From positions 1,129,900 through 1,193,899 of the forward strand of contig CP092873.1 of assembly GCA_030710605.1 (NCBI GenBank): 64,000 bases of DNA. Reading direction: 5' to 3'. A model generated the notes under the pieces. The model was not told the origin of the DNA. It saw nothing but the letters and a program-made list of their open reading frames with translations, and did no database searches. Both the position numbers and the translations under genes were made by a program. How positions within the stretch are numbered: the first letter of the stretch is position 1; the number at the start of each line of letters is the position of its first letter. This DNA is from Cordylochernes scorpioides. Lineage: Eukaryota > Arthropoda > Arachnida > Pseudoscorpiones > Chernetidae. Of this stretch, positions 11,314 to 21,799 are shown in pieces.

Positions 11314-12110
11314 TATCTACTTCCATAGAGTAATTGATATCAGGCAATAGATTGTTGAAAGTATCCAAAATTTTTTGTTCACTTCCCTGATTAATAAATA
11401 AAATGGAGTCATCCACATATCTTTTAAAATAATAAACATCATTTTTAAGTGAATTTAGAGCTTTTATTTCTAATTGGCCTATAGTAATACAAGCTGCGTT
11501 TGGTGATATTGGACTACCCATTGTTGCACCTTTCATTTGGAGATATATTTGGTCATCATAAATAAAGTATGTTGTTTTTAAACAAAATTCTATTCCAATT
11601 AAAAATTCAGATTTTGGCAAATTATTTATTTTTGATTCTTTTATCACATGGTTTAATGCATCCATAATTGTGGGTATAGGGATTGAAGTAAACATGGATT
11701 CAACATCTAAAGATAAATTTTCTTTGATTTCCATTTAGCTTCATGTCAATAATATCTTCTTTGAATTCATAGGAGTTAACAATTTCATTTTCATTAAAAT
11801 ATTGGTAGATTTTTAATTGTTGTGCTAACCATTTTGTCAAGCATATGTTGGTGAAGGTCTATTGTTTACTATTATTAAAGAAGCATTTTTTATTCAAAAG
11901 AAAAGCGCTACAATTAACAGAATGGAAGAAAGAGGAAATATAAATGATATTTATAGATTTGCTTTAAATTATATTTGAAAAAAAAAAAAAAATTCTCACA
12001 ATAATATTCTGTGTTTCTCAGATAAATATCTTCTTCTTATCTGTTATCTTGTTTACACACTTGATAACAGTAACTATTTAAAACATGCTGTGGTAAAATT
12101 TCTCATTCAG

Positions 12111-12160
12111 TACTTTTGTCTGAAGATGGTAACAACGCTGTTACTGAAATGTCACACACT
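12111..12160 (+). ncRNA. hammerhead-ribozyme-like motif, right terminal repeat of Penelope-like element 2
   Basis: A plus-strand copy of the 9511-9560 motif, in the inverted right repeat. The core CTGAAGA, stem II and GAAA are kept, but the following AC-GTC has become AT-GTC, which would weaken the short helix III. Confidence 0.55.
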
Positions 12161-12341
12161 ATTTATTTATTTGGATTTGGTCTTATTACCTTGTGTTTAT
12201 TTATTAATTAATGAACAGAAGTTTGATCTCTGTGAACTCTCATTATAACTTGCCTTAAATAAAATTGCTGCATCATCCTGGAGTCCTAAATGACATTTAA
12301 TTCAACTTTTTTCTCTCCAAAGAAATTATTCAGCCTATTTA

Positions 12342-12657
12342 CTTTTTTTTTTTTGCTTATCCCTAGTACACATGGTACAGGCCATGATAATCATGGTGGG
12401 TAGAAGTAGGCGACTGCTTTTACTGTAAGTGCACCACATGTCTACACATTTGAAAAGCAGTTCAACTTTGCACTTACAAATGTGCCAGAGCCCCGTTTGG
12501 TTACTTGCACTCGCTGGGGGGTTGGACTTTTGCAAGAATCGGGGGTCATTGGAGCATTTTTTTCCAAATAAGAAAAAAAAAGTGCCCAATGCGGGAATCG
12601 AACCCGGGTCGTTGCGGTCGAAAACCAACATTTTAGACCATCCTTCCACCGACCCCC
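12342..12657 (-). mobile_element. tRNA-derived SINE, copy 1
   Basis: On the minus strand it starts GGGGGTCGGTGGAAGG, has a B-box-like GGGTTCGATTCC and an A-box-like TGGTCTAAA, then a conserved body (CCAGCGAGTGCAAGTAACC, CCACCATGATTATCATGG). It ends in ACTAGGGATAAGC plus an A tail. The same ~310-bp unit occurs at least eight times in this window on both strands. Confidence 0.85.
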
Positions 12658-13240
12658 TTTTTACTTTAGCCCATTTACTTTAATTCAATTGACTATAATT
12701 TATAAAAATAAAGGTCTGTCAAAATGACTATAATTTGACTTTAATTCAACTGAAAATTCCGATTCCTTGAAATAAAGACTGTGTCTACTGCTGCCACAAG
12801 ATTTGACCACAAGTTTCACTGTGTGCTGCTTCCATCTGTTGATGGACAGAAATGTTCAAAAACTTTTAATCTGTGAAAAAATATCACAAATGTAAAATTC
12901 TATAAAGGTTGTTTCTCCTGTCAAAATAGACTAAACTGAGTGCCATCTAGTGCCCATCTCTGCAAACAAGCAGACTCAGTGACAATACCAGCTTTGGCAA
13001 ATTGAGAAGTGTCCCCCAGTGACTGGGCCAATGGCCGCGTCAGCCTCGGGCGGACTTTATTTTTATACATTCTTTCCTCCCAGTAAAATTTCCATCTATA
13101 TTTTGGCCATAGATTTGGCCCAGCCACTTTACCAGCTAAACACCTCTTTGGTGGATTGTGAAGTCTGAGTGTGGATCTCATGGAATAAAGTCCGTCCAGA
13201 TATTCTCTGGTAGATTTGTGAGTGGTTAGATAGATAGTCA
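12658..13240. repeat. decayed repeats, no gene seen
   Basis: The first part has short segments like the Tigger terminus (TTTAATTCAA motifs at 12680 and 12742). The part at about 12900-13140 resembles 53820-53960 (shared GCTTTGGCAAA, CTGCAGAGA-like and CAGTAAAATTTCCAT-like segments), so it is a low-copy dispersed repeat. A 106-codon open frame here shows no recognisable domain and I do not call it a gene. Confidence 0.45.
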
Positions 13241-13261
13241 TGGTAAACGGATTGCGGATTT

Positions 13262-13682
13262 CGACAATTTAGAAATAGGAAATCATATATCGCCGCAACT
13301 CTTTTTTTTTTACGCGATTAAACCTAAACCGCACCCTAAACCATTAAACAAAAGTATACAGTTGCCATCACAATACGTTCCCCTTCTATCCTAAAAAATC
13401 TTCAAAAACCATATAAAACAATAGCCATTCCATTTTTCTCTCCACTAAATCCTTTGAACTGTTTATGGTTGATTCTTTATATTTATTCAATTATGTAAAT
13501 ATCTTTAAGATATTTTTGTACTATATTTACATAGATTCCTCTTTAAAAACAATATATAATCTCTCTCTAGTCTGCCTTGTTTGTACACTATAGTTAGCTG
13601 AAGAAGGGCTTGCCCGAAAGCTTCCTTTAATCGCCTTAAAAAAAAAAAAGAGTTGCGGCGATATATGATCTCCTATTTCTAG
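13262..13682 (+). mobile_element. Penelope-type terminal fragment with inverted ends
   Basis: The outer ~40 bp are inverted repeats (TAGAAATAGGAAATCATATATC near 13270 against its complement near 13665). Near the right end (13598-13624) is CTGAAGA-A-GGGC-TT-GCCC-GAAAGCTT, the same hammerhead-like layout as the other Penelope ends but with different stem sequences, so a different family. No coding sequence. Confidence 0.55.
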
Positions 13683-13734
13683 ATAGATAGTCTTAATAGA
13701 TTTAAATCTACAGTTGAACCGTACAATTTGGATT

Positions 13735-13998
13735 ATAGATTAGAACTACAAGGTAATAAGACCAAATGAATGACATTTCAGTAACAGTATTGTTATCTCA
13801 CACACTATTTATTTATTATTACCTTGTGTGTTGACCCATGTTATAGCATCACTGTATGTTGTTATAACCACAAAACAATTGAACACAAGGAACTTCATGA
13901 TGTTATAACAAAGTTGCTGTTATAGAGGAATATTTTTATGGAGTTTTTTCTTCAAATGATAATTATATTCTTATAATAATAAGGTACAATTTGGATTA
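13735..13998. repeat. Penelope terminal-repeat remnant hosting the Helitron
   Basis: Contains ACACAAGGTAATAAGACC-like and CAATTTGGATTAT segments of the widespread Penelope terminal repeat. The segment ends GGATTA at 13998, where the Helitron begins; the other half resumes at 19936 as TAGATTATAAACACAAGG. Confidence 0.6.
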
Positions 13999-15837
13999 TC
14001 TATCTATATATACATACAGTATAACCTCGTTAATTCGACACACCCCAATTCGACACTCGGCGATAATTCGACCATGTACCGATGTCCCGACCACCGGCCT
14101 ATCAAATAACAAACCGTAATTCGACAGTATCAATAATATGACAGTTCCGATAGTTCGACCATTTTAAAATTCGAATTTCGACAGTTGAATGTTATTTTAC
14201 ATGCAACTTTACCGCTAAACGGTATTACGGCGGCGACGATCGGCATCAGCGGGCGCCGATAGGATCACGCCTGCGCACTTTTGGTTTCTGGTTAGTTTAA
14301 GTTTCACTTTGCAGTGCCGTTGCGCAATTTCGCGGATGTTATTGTTGTTTTTTTTTACGCGGGAATTTCGGCATCATGCGCTAACTAATAATAATTTTTA
14401 TTTTTAACATTGAAATATTTTAGCTATTTTTAAATTTATAAATAATTTCTTTTTAAATAAATAAATCTTTATAAAATGATCCAACAATGATTATGATAAC
14501 ATTTTAATTCAATATTCTGTGTTAATTTGAATAAATGAGTGGGGCAAGAATGTCAGGTTCTGCCAAAAAAAATTGGAAACGTAGTCAGTATCACCAGCTC
14601 ACTTATGTGGAAAAAATGAAAATTATAGAAGAAATAGAACAAGGAAAATCACATAGTCAAGTTTCCAGAGAGAGAAATATTCCACGGTCCACCATTAGCA
14701 CAATTTTTAAAAATAAATTCGTCATAAAATCTGCCTTTTTAAAACTTAATTTTAGCTCTACCTTGAAACGTGATCGTGACGGGGAATTCCCAGAGATTGA
14801 AGAAGCCCTGTTTAGGTGGATAAGGCAGGCAAATGCCATGAAACTTGCCATAAATGGCAATATCTTGAAAGAAAAGGCTATACTCTTGGCCTTGAAAAAA
14901 TGGGTCAAGATAATTTTGAAGCTAGCAATGGCTGGCTAGAAAAGTTTAAGGCCAGAAGGAATATTGCTTTTAAACGACTTCATGGAGAAGCTGGAAGTGT
15001 GGATGCCAATAGTGTGCCACTTGGAAAGGTGGGATTATTCCTTCACTTTTAGCTAAATACAGCCCACAGGACATTTTCAATGCTGATGAAACAGGGTTAT
15101 TTTATAAACTTTTGCCTAATCAAACAATGACTATCAGAGGTGAGAAATGTGAAGGGGGTAAGAAGTCTAAAGAGAGAATTACAGTGTTGGTATGCTGTAA
15201 TATGGATGGAAGTGAAAAACTGCCTTTACTTTATATTGGGAAATATAGAAGACCACGATGCTTCCATGGCATGAATATTCCCTCAAATTATCATTTTAAT
15301 AAAAAGCCTGGATGACTGGGGCAATTTTCACGGATTGGCTGAAAAAATTGGACCAAATATTCAAAAGAAGAGAAAGAAAAATTTTATTAATTTTAGATAA
15401 TTGCCCAGCCCACCAAATACCTGAAGGGTTACAGAACATTGAAATAAGATTTTTGCCCGCCCTAACTACAAGTGCATTACAACCCTGTGATATCATTAAA
15501 GCCCTAAAAGACCAATATAGGAAACGAATGATAATGTATCTTCTCACTTGCATGGAAGAAAAAAAATGCTCAAGTACATTTACTCTTTGCAATTAGCTGG
15601 CTAGAGGCTGCATGGGTTGGGGTTAGTTCTTGTGCTGAGAACATGTAAGAAAACATCTACCTATGTTTTCCCACGTGACGCAGCGGAGCGTGACCTTGGC
15701 TGCACGGGTGAGTCAGTTGTTGTTTAGCTCTCTGTATAGATGGACATTAAAACATGGTGGCAGCGATAACTGGATAAAATACGAACCCGTATATTGCAAA
15801 ATATCGATTTTTGCGTACCTTGGAAGATAATTCAACA

Positions 15838-16890
15838 TGGCTCAGATTCAACCTCCAGAAACTTTCGACTTCTCGACTCCCAACGAATGGCCCAAATGGA
15901 GGAAGAGATTCGAAACAATACCTCGTGGTCAGTGGAATGAAGAAGAAAGAGGAGGCGGACAAGATCGATTTGTTCATGTACTTGATGGGTGACCGCGCGG
16001 ATGATATATTCAGGACATTCAAGTTCGAAAAGAAGTAAGAGGCAACGAAAATTGATTCCGTCCTCAAGGCGTTCGACAGCCACTTCTGTGTCAGAAAGAA
16101 TATTATCTACGAACGTGCGAAATTTAATTCAAGAATCCAAGAGGATCGGGAGCCAGTGGACGAATTCATCACTTCATTGTACAAATTGGCTGATAGTTGC
16201 GAATTTGAGGGTCGTCATGAGCAGTTGATCCGTGACCGAATAGTGGTTGGAGTGAGGGACAAAGCTTTATCAGAAAGAATGCAGTTGGACAACGAACTGA
16301 CTTTGGAAAAGGCGGTGAAAATGGTTCGACAGCAGGAAGCAGTTCGACAGCAGCAAGTCGACCTGCAGCGTCCCTCAACAAGCCAAAAGGTCAATCAGGT
16401 GAAGTTCAACTCGAAGAAACAATCACCGAAACAACAACAGCAGCCTTCGAGGAAGAAGGAGAAGTCAGCCAAAACAAGATCACGATGTCCAGAATGCGGA
16501 GGTTTCACCCACAGGGAAGGACAGGCTTGCCGTGCTGAAGGACAAAAATGTAACCTGTGTTCAAAAACAGGCCATTTTGCAAATTGCTGCCCAGATAAGC
16601 AGGCGAAGACTGCGGAAGTCAAAGCTGTTTCTGAACTTGATGAAGAAATTGGTTTTCTCCTGGAGGTCTCAGCTGTGGAGGATTCATCTAATCTCGATGA
16701 TGATGAAGGCGAGTGCAGGAGGCGATGGACAGCAGAAATCCAAGTGAACGGGAAAAAGGTGAAGTTCAAGCTCGACTCCCAGGCGGATGTTACATGTGTT
16801 CCTCTGTGTCTCTTCAAGAAGATAATGGGACAGCAACGACTAGTGGAAAGTGATATCAACCTTAGAGCTGCTGAATTCTCCGAACTTTAG
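15838..16890 (+). pseudogene. gypsy 1 gag and protease
   Basis: Begins MAQIQPPETFDFSTPNEW at 15838. A frame change near 15910 leads to YLVVSGMKKKEEADKIDLF, and a stop interrupts near 16037 (EKK stop). The last segment (16156-16890) has a CCHC knuckle (CNLCSKTGHFANCC), an additional Cys-rich CPECGGFTHREGQAC, and the protease start FKLDSQADVTCVP, where the usual Asp-Ser/Thr-Gly is Asp-Ser-Gln. An in-frame stop at 16888-16890 separates it from the following ORF. The family is the K02A2.6-like (Mag-type) gypsy group by overall resemblance. Confidence 0.85.
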
Positions 16891-16893
16891 ACT

Positions 16894-18483
16894 GTGGGTA
16901 TGTTTTTAGCAACGCTGCGAAATGGAAATTATGAAATCAAGGAGAAGATTTATGTCATTCGTCGTTTGAGTGAACCTCTTCTGAGTCGCCGGGCATGTGA
17001 GCTCTTGAACCTGGCGAGGCGGATTGAAGTGGTTGCGACGAAAATTAACCCGATCAAGGAATTCCCTGAAGTATTTGAAGGACTGGGACAGATCGGAAAC
17101 CCTTACGAAATCAAATTGAAACCTGGAGCAAAACCATATGCTGTGCATACTCCTCGACGGGTACCAATACCTTTGATGGAAAAGCTCAAAACAAGATTGG
17201 AAGAGCTCGGCAAAGACGATATCTTGACGAAGATTTTTGAAGCTCAACAAGAAGATACGACCCTGAAAGCAGTAGTCAACTACCTTGAGCAAGGCTGGCC
17301 AGATAAGAAGAAGATGTCACAGGATCTGCTCTCTTATTGGCATGTCAAGGATGAACTCGGCGTTCAAAATGGACTACCGATGCGTAGCTGTCGTCTTGTT
17401 ATTCCAGCAAGTATGAAACTGGAGATCCTAGATAAGTTGCACGCTGGGCACTTCGGGATTACAAAAACAAGACTTCGCGCACGTGAGACGGTATGGTGGC
17501 CTGGAATTTCGGAAGAGATCGCGGAAACGGTCAGAAAGTGCAGTGTCTGTATACAGGAAGCCGTCTCAAAACATGAACCTTTGATACCAACCAACTTTCC
17601 TACGCGACCGTGGCAAAAGATTGGAATGGATTTGTTCAAGTTCGAGAATAAGTGGTATCTAGTCGTCATTGACTATTATTCTCGATTTCCTGAAGTGGTT
17701 CAGCTGGATCGGCTCACAGCCAATGTGGTGGTGCGTAGTTGCAAATCCATATTTGCCCGACATGGAATACCAGAAACTGTTGTAAGCGATAATAGGACGC
17801 AATTTGGAGCTGCTCGTGAGTTTGCAAATTTCGCAAGGCAGTACGGATTCACACATGTCACTTCAAGTCCTCGATTCCCGCAGAGCAATGGGATGGCAGA
17901 AGCAGGTGTGAAAATTGCTAAGTTGATCCTCAAGAAAAATCAAGACCCATCGCTTGGACTCCTGGAGTATCGATCGACCCCTTTGGAGAACGGTTACAGC
18001 CCTGCTGAGCTTCTCATGGGACGTAAACTCCGAACGACCTTGCCAATTGCACCAGAGAATCTTAATCCAAAGTTGGTGGACTCTCAGACCCTGAAAAGAA
18101 AGGAGGGGAGAAGGAGAAAGGATATGAAATCCAGATATGATCGACGCTGCGGAGCTACGGACATGGAGGAGCTATCCGAAGGTGACACGGTTTGGATTAC
18201 AGATATGCGAACCTGGGGGATTGTAAAGAGGAAAGCATCGACACCAAGGTCGTATATGGTTGATACTCCAGTTGGGACTTTACGTCGAAACAGGTTCCAT
18301 CTACGAAAAGGAGTTACAGTGCAATATCCAGCCGACCCATCGACGCCGACCTTTTCGGGGGAGGAACTGGTTGAAAATGAAAAGACCCCAGTTGTGGATT
18401 ATCCCTCTAACGACTCAGAAGACGGCCAGATAAGAACCCGGAGTGGACGAATTGTTAAACCTGTGGATCGCCTTCATTATTAA
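16894..18483 (+). CDS. gypsy 1 pol remnant: linker and integrase, reverse transcriptase missing
   Basis: An open 529-codon frame. Residues 1-100 are the protease-to-RT linker ending in PLMEKLKTRLEELGK. It then joins in frame to ILTKIFEAQQED, which belongs after RNase H, so RT and RNase H were removed without breaking the frame. The integrase is complete: zinc-binding HAGHFG...CSVC, catalytic GMDLFKF (D), VVSDNRTQF (D) and PQSNGMAEAG (E). A basic C-terminal tail follows. It could yield an integrase-only protein if translated. Confidence 0.87.
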   Translation: MGMFLATLRNGNYEIKEKIYVIRRLSEPLLSRRACELLNLARRIEVVATKINPIKEFPEVFEGLGQIGNPYEIKLKPGAKPYAVHTPRRVPIPLMEKLKTRLEELGKDDILTKIFEAQQEDTTLKAVVNYLEQGWPDKKKMSQDLLSYWHVKDELGVQNGLPMRSCRLVIPASMKLEILDKLHAGHFGITKTRLRARETVWWPGISEEIAETVRKCSVCIQEAVSKHEPLIPTNFPTRPWQKIGMDLFKFENKWYLVVIDYYSRFPEVVQLDRLTANVVVRSCKSIFARHGIPETVVSDNRTQFGAAREFANFARQYGFTHVTSSPRFPQSNGMAEAGVKIAKLILKKNQDPSLGLLEYRSTPLENGYSPAELLMGRKLRTTLPIAPENLNPKLVDSQTLKRKEGRRRKDMKSRYDRRCGATDMEELSEGDTVWITDMRTWGIVKRKASTPRSYMVDTPVGTLRRNRFHLRKGVTVQYPADPSTPTFSGEELVENEKTPVVDYPSNDSEDGQIRTRSGRIVKPVDRLHY

Positions 18484-19935
18484 TTATATTATGCATTTAA
18501 AGTTTGTAATGTATATATATTTCAAGTCTTAAAAAGGGGGATGTGCTGAGAACATGTAAGAAAACATCTACCTATGTTTTCCCACGTGACGCAGCGGAGC
18601 GTGACCTTGGCTGCACGGGTGAGTCAGTTGTTGTTTAGCTCTCTGTATAGATGGACATTAAAACAGTTCTTCCACAATAAAAAATTGTTTTTCTCATTCA
18701 GGATTTGTGATGGATGAAGCAATGGAAGAAGTTGTTGAAGAAGAAATGAACAGATGTTTTGAGGCATTAAAAAAACATCAAGCCATTGATGTCAACTATA
18801 TTGACTTCTTGGAAGTTGATAAAGATGTGCAAGTTGCTGGGGAACAGTCCATTGAAGAAATTGTAAAGGAGGTAATGGGAAAAGAAGAAGATGAAGAGGT
18901 AGAGCCAACAGAAAAAGATTTAAACAAAACATCAATAACACCTGCAGCAGCAGTGGATGCCTTTAATACAATAAAAACTCTTGGTTATTTAAAAGACATT
19001 TCTGAGGAAGAAAGGCATGCATGTCTTTTAAAAATAGACTATCTGGAATACATCCTGAATAGGATTTCAGAGAAAAAACAGACATCTATAAAATATATTT
19101 TTTTTTAATCTTGATTCTTTTCAAATAATATTTTTTAATTTTCTTTTTATTTTCTTTAAACTATTATTCAATTGGAATAAAATATTATTTGTTTCGAAAA
19201 TATGTATTATCGCCATTTTGTCCCAGATACTAAAAGTTAATCATGAAAAAAAAAAAATAAATATAAAAAAGTACACACACAATGGTTTCAATTAATATCA
19301 TTAATTTATATTACAAAGCTATTTATAAAAAAATATATATTATTTTAGCTAGTTAGATGATTAGCTAATCATCTAACCTTAATTCAACACTTCCTTTAAT
19401 TCAACCGAAAGCTCTGATCCATTGGGGTGTTGAATTAAAGAGGTTCGACTGTATATAAAAATGAATGTGTGTGTGGTGTGTCTGTCCTTTATGCCTGACC
19501 AAACCACTCATTGGAACGCCATGAAACTTTGGGATGTTATTTAGTATAGTACTGGGAAGGTTTCTAGCAAATAAAATTTTTGAAATAACTTTTCGCCTAA
19601 AAATAATCAAGATAAATATTCTAATTTATCTATTATAATTCAACAATCTGCTCTAAATATTATCAATGTTACGATGATTTTGTAATGTAGAAAATTAAGA
19701 AAGACAAAATTCAGGATGACACGGCAATTTATTTGAGACAAGAATAATGATACAATTCCAAGGCAAGATACTATTCCTTTAACACTAATTACCGAGGCAA
19801 CCAATTAATGTTGATTTTATTCAACTTATCGAGTATTTTTCAAGGAACCGGGAAAAAATGTTCACTTTATCGAGAGATTCGTTAGACAAACCTTTACTCG
19901 GGTAAAACCCGGGCGAAGCCAGGTACGTCCGCTAG

Positions 19936-20215
19936 TAGATTATAAACACAAGGTAATAAGACCACATCCATGATAAGGTACAATTTGGATTATAGATTAT
20001 AAACACAAGGTAACAAGACCACATCCATGATAAGGTACAGTTTGGATTATAGATTATAAACACAAGGTAATAAGACCAAATCTAATGATATGGTACAATT
20101 TGGATTATAGATTATAAACACAAGGTAATAAGACCAAATCTAATGATATGGTACAATTTGGATTATAGATTATAAACACAAGGTAATAAGACCAAATCCA
20201 AATAAATAAATAGTG
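19936..20215. repeat. tandem array of a Penelope terminal segment
   Basis: About five head-to-tail copies of a unit near 57-60 bp built on ACACAAGGTAATAAGACC, a short variable spacer and GTACAATTTGGATTATAG. The last copy (about 20155-20218) runs on into the AAATAAATAAATAGTGTG part of the Penelope terminal repeat. Another pair of inverted copies lies at 20336-20432. Confidence 0.85.
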
Positions 20216-20485
20216 TGTGAAATAGAATCTTCAAGTGATGGCTTAGCATAAACATTGATATTCACTTTGGAATTCATTTTCTTCAGCTCATAGGAAGAAT
20301 AACTTCTTAGGTCCATTGAAGTCTATAAAAATGATAAGGCACAATTTGGATTATAGATTATAAACACAAGGTAATAAGACCAAATCCAACACACTATTTA
20401 TTTATTTGGATTTGGTCTTATTACCTTGTGTATATTCTTATATATAAAAAAAGGCTGTCATAACAAGATCTCCACTCAATTTAAT

Positions 20486-21072
20486 AATTTTTTACCTGGA
20501 TGGGAATACTCCTTAAAGTGATGAGGATTTTTCCTGTAGCACTTACTCCCAAATGGGCACTTTGGTTTGTTCTCTTTTGGTAACTCTTGAGAATTATTGG
20601 AGACAGAACTTCGGAGTGGTGATTTCACCTCAGATTTCCGGGGCATTTGTTGAGGTACATTTGAACTCTTCTGTTTTGGGGGAGTAATAGGTCTAATTTT
20701 AGTTTCATTCAGGCATTTGGAGTTCTTTTTCTTGTGAGTGTTAATGATTTCTTCAAGATCATCAGAATCAATAGTTTGATCAGTATCATCATTTGACATT
20801 TGGTGGGATTTTGTGCAATCTTTACTGGTGGAAGGTCTTTGTGGCTGATTTAAATTTTGTTTCAATTGGACTTTACTTTTTTTATCAATAAGACGTGCAT
20901 TCGATATGTTTGGTAATTTGTTATTTATGTGTGTCTTTTTGTTCTGAGGCTCATCATCGGATTCACTGCTTGATAATTGATGAGTCTTTGAGGAATGCTT
21001 TCTTTTAATAATTTTTGTTTTTAAATTATTGGACTTAAAATTTTGACCTTTCAACTCTCTCTCTTCATCCAT
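20486..21072 (-). CDS. PBZ zinc-finger protein, probable first coding exon (HPF1- or APLF-like)
   Basis: A minus-strand open frame from ATG at 21072. It is highly polar and Ser/Lys-rich (KIIKRKHSSKTH, SSSESDDEPQNKK), so probably disordered and nuclear. It ends in CPFGSKCYRKNPHHFKEYSH, a textbook PBZ finger (C-x5-C...H-x5-H) that binds poly(ADP-ribose) in DNA-damage proteins. Right after the second His-Pro codons lies CAG/GTAAAA, a good splice donor at about 20486, so the following residues to the stop at 20476 are likely intron. PBZ fingers occur in APLF, CHFR and invertebrate HPF1; an exon with an N-terminal tail plus PBZ fits HPF1 best, but no downstream exon was found here. Confidence 0.65.
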
Positions 21073-21799
21073 TCTGGTTCCACTTGGGTAAAGGGTGCAG
21101 ATAGCAAATTTTGTATTACTTGTGTAAAATTATTTATTTTACAAGAAAAGTTGTTTTGAAAATTAAATGTGTAAGCAAACGTACGTAAACAAGATAAATA
21201 TCATGGTCAATTTTCATTTCTATAATTTTTCTGTGAATGTTTACAAATATATCTTAATATTTTCAAATAGAGTTCTATTGTGCATTTATGTGCAAAAAAT
21301 TTACCACTCGTTTTTAATAAATGGATTCAAAATGCGCAATAGATAACACTCGGGTTTTACCCGAGTTCCTTTTTACCTGAGTGTATATTTATAAAATTAA
21401 ATGCAGTTTTCAAAATAAAAATAATATTTGATACACACACACACAGTTATAAGGGGAGGGGGAAAATTGATGGAAAAGAGCAATCACTTCGCTATTAGTA
21501 AAGGAAAGAAATAAGGTGAATTTGTCCCCAGTTCACCATAAATATAACATCAGGTCTAAAAAAAAAAAAAAAGAAGATCGAGGTTTACTTCAGCACAGCC
21601 ACCCATGCCATCAGCTCCACAGTATCATCGAAGGCTATTACGATCGCCCAACAATGTCATCACCATGATGAAGTGGAGGAGAGGAAAATTAGGAATGGAA
21701 TTGAAAACAAAACGGCATATCCTGACACCCATGAACATTTTAGATGGCAAAGCACCATCTAGAGGGGAAAAATCAATTAAACGTTGATTAAAATTGTTC

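Larger units (their letters stand above)
9903..11734 (-). pseudogene. Penelope-like reverse transcriptase / GIY-YIG fragments
   Basis: Three minus-strand pieces of one protein. The reverse transcriptase block (11315-11734) has LSLDVESMFTSIP, MKGATMGSPISP and the catalytic FKRYVDDSI. After the mariner, 10287-10519 continues with YNNNNITTSIYKKPTHTGTY, the region after the palm domain. The GIY-YIG block (9903-10142) has YEVKCEKCDQCYVGQTSR. It is truncated at the N-terminus, split by mariner and frame-broken, so inactive. Confidence 0.82.
9441..12212 (-). mobile_element. Penelope-like element 2 with inverted terminal repeats, split by mariner
   Basis: The last ~330 bp at the right (about 11870-12200) are the reverse complement of the left ~330 bp (about 9460-9790). 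Both include a T/A-rich tract, a segment with TTATCTGTTATCTTG and a hammerhead-like core. Between them, minus-strand coding fragments match Penelope reverse transcriptase and GIY-YIG. Oppositely oriented terminal repeats are a known arrangement in Penelope-like elements. A mariner (10522-11313) interrupts the body, and the reverse transcriptase N-terminus is missing at about 11735-11870. Confidence 0.82.
15631..18665 (+). mobile_element. gypsy LTR retrotransposon 1, internally deleted
   Basis: Two 124-bp LTRs (15631-15754 and 18542-18665), identical by eye, start TGTGCTGAGA and end TTAAAACA. The target duplication GTTCT is exact (15626-15630 and 18666-18670). A primer-binding-like TGGTGGCAGCG follows the 5' LTR and an AAAAAGGGGGA purine tract precedes the 3' LTR. 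Identical LTRs point to a recent insertion. The internal part lacks reverse transcriptase and RNase H. Confidence 0.95.
14535..19108 (+). pseudogene. Tigger (pogo, CENP-B-like) transposase, broken
   Basis: The N-terminus has a CENP-B-type helix-turn-helix (YVEKMKIIEEIEQGKSHS, RSTISTIFKNK). The CENP-B second DNA-binding region follows (NGWLEKFKARRNIAFKRLHGE, in another frame). The DDE domain shows FNADETGLFY near 15085, ILLILDNCPAH at 15385 and SALQPCD at 15470, giving all three catalytic Asp residues. The acidic C-terminal tail resumes after the gypsy at about 18690-19108. At least three frameshifts or stops plus the gypsy insertion make it non-functional. Confidence 0.87.
14017..19451 (+). 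mobile_element. Tigger/pogo DNA transposon, interrupted by gypsy
   Basis: Terminal inverted repeats start CAGTATAACCTCGTTAATTC (14017) and CAGTCGAACCTCTTTAATTC (complement, ending 19451), with TA at 14015-14016 and 19452-19453. Minus the gypsy (15631-18665 plus one target duplication), it is about 2.4 kb, normal for a Tigger. Confidence 0.9.
13999..19935 (+). mobile_element. non-autonomous Helitron, interrupted by Tigger
   Basis: Starts with TC (TCTATCTATATATACATA). After the Tigger insertion it continues at 19454 (TAAAAATGAATGTGTG) and ends with a GC-rich hairpin (ACCCGGGCGAAGCC) a few bases before CTAG at 19932-19935, followed by T. TC start, 3' hairpin and CTRR end inserted between A and T are Helitron hallmarks. 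Without Tigger it is about 500 bp and encodes no Rep/helicase. The flanks GGATTA and TAGATTATAAAC rejoin to the uninterrupted Penelope-repeat sequence. Confidence 0.82.

Noticed and set aside
12590-12657. tRNA gene-like segment (also at 39327, 45979, 51784, 52488)
   Set aside because: The A- and B-box-like sequences belong to the SINE head; the stems do not form a full cloverleaf and the unit repeats with the SINE body.
12921-13241. 106-codon minus-strand frame as a gene
   Set aside because: The segment is a dispersed repeat related to 53820-53960 and the frame has no recognisable domain.
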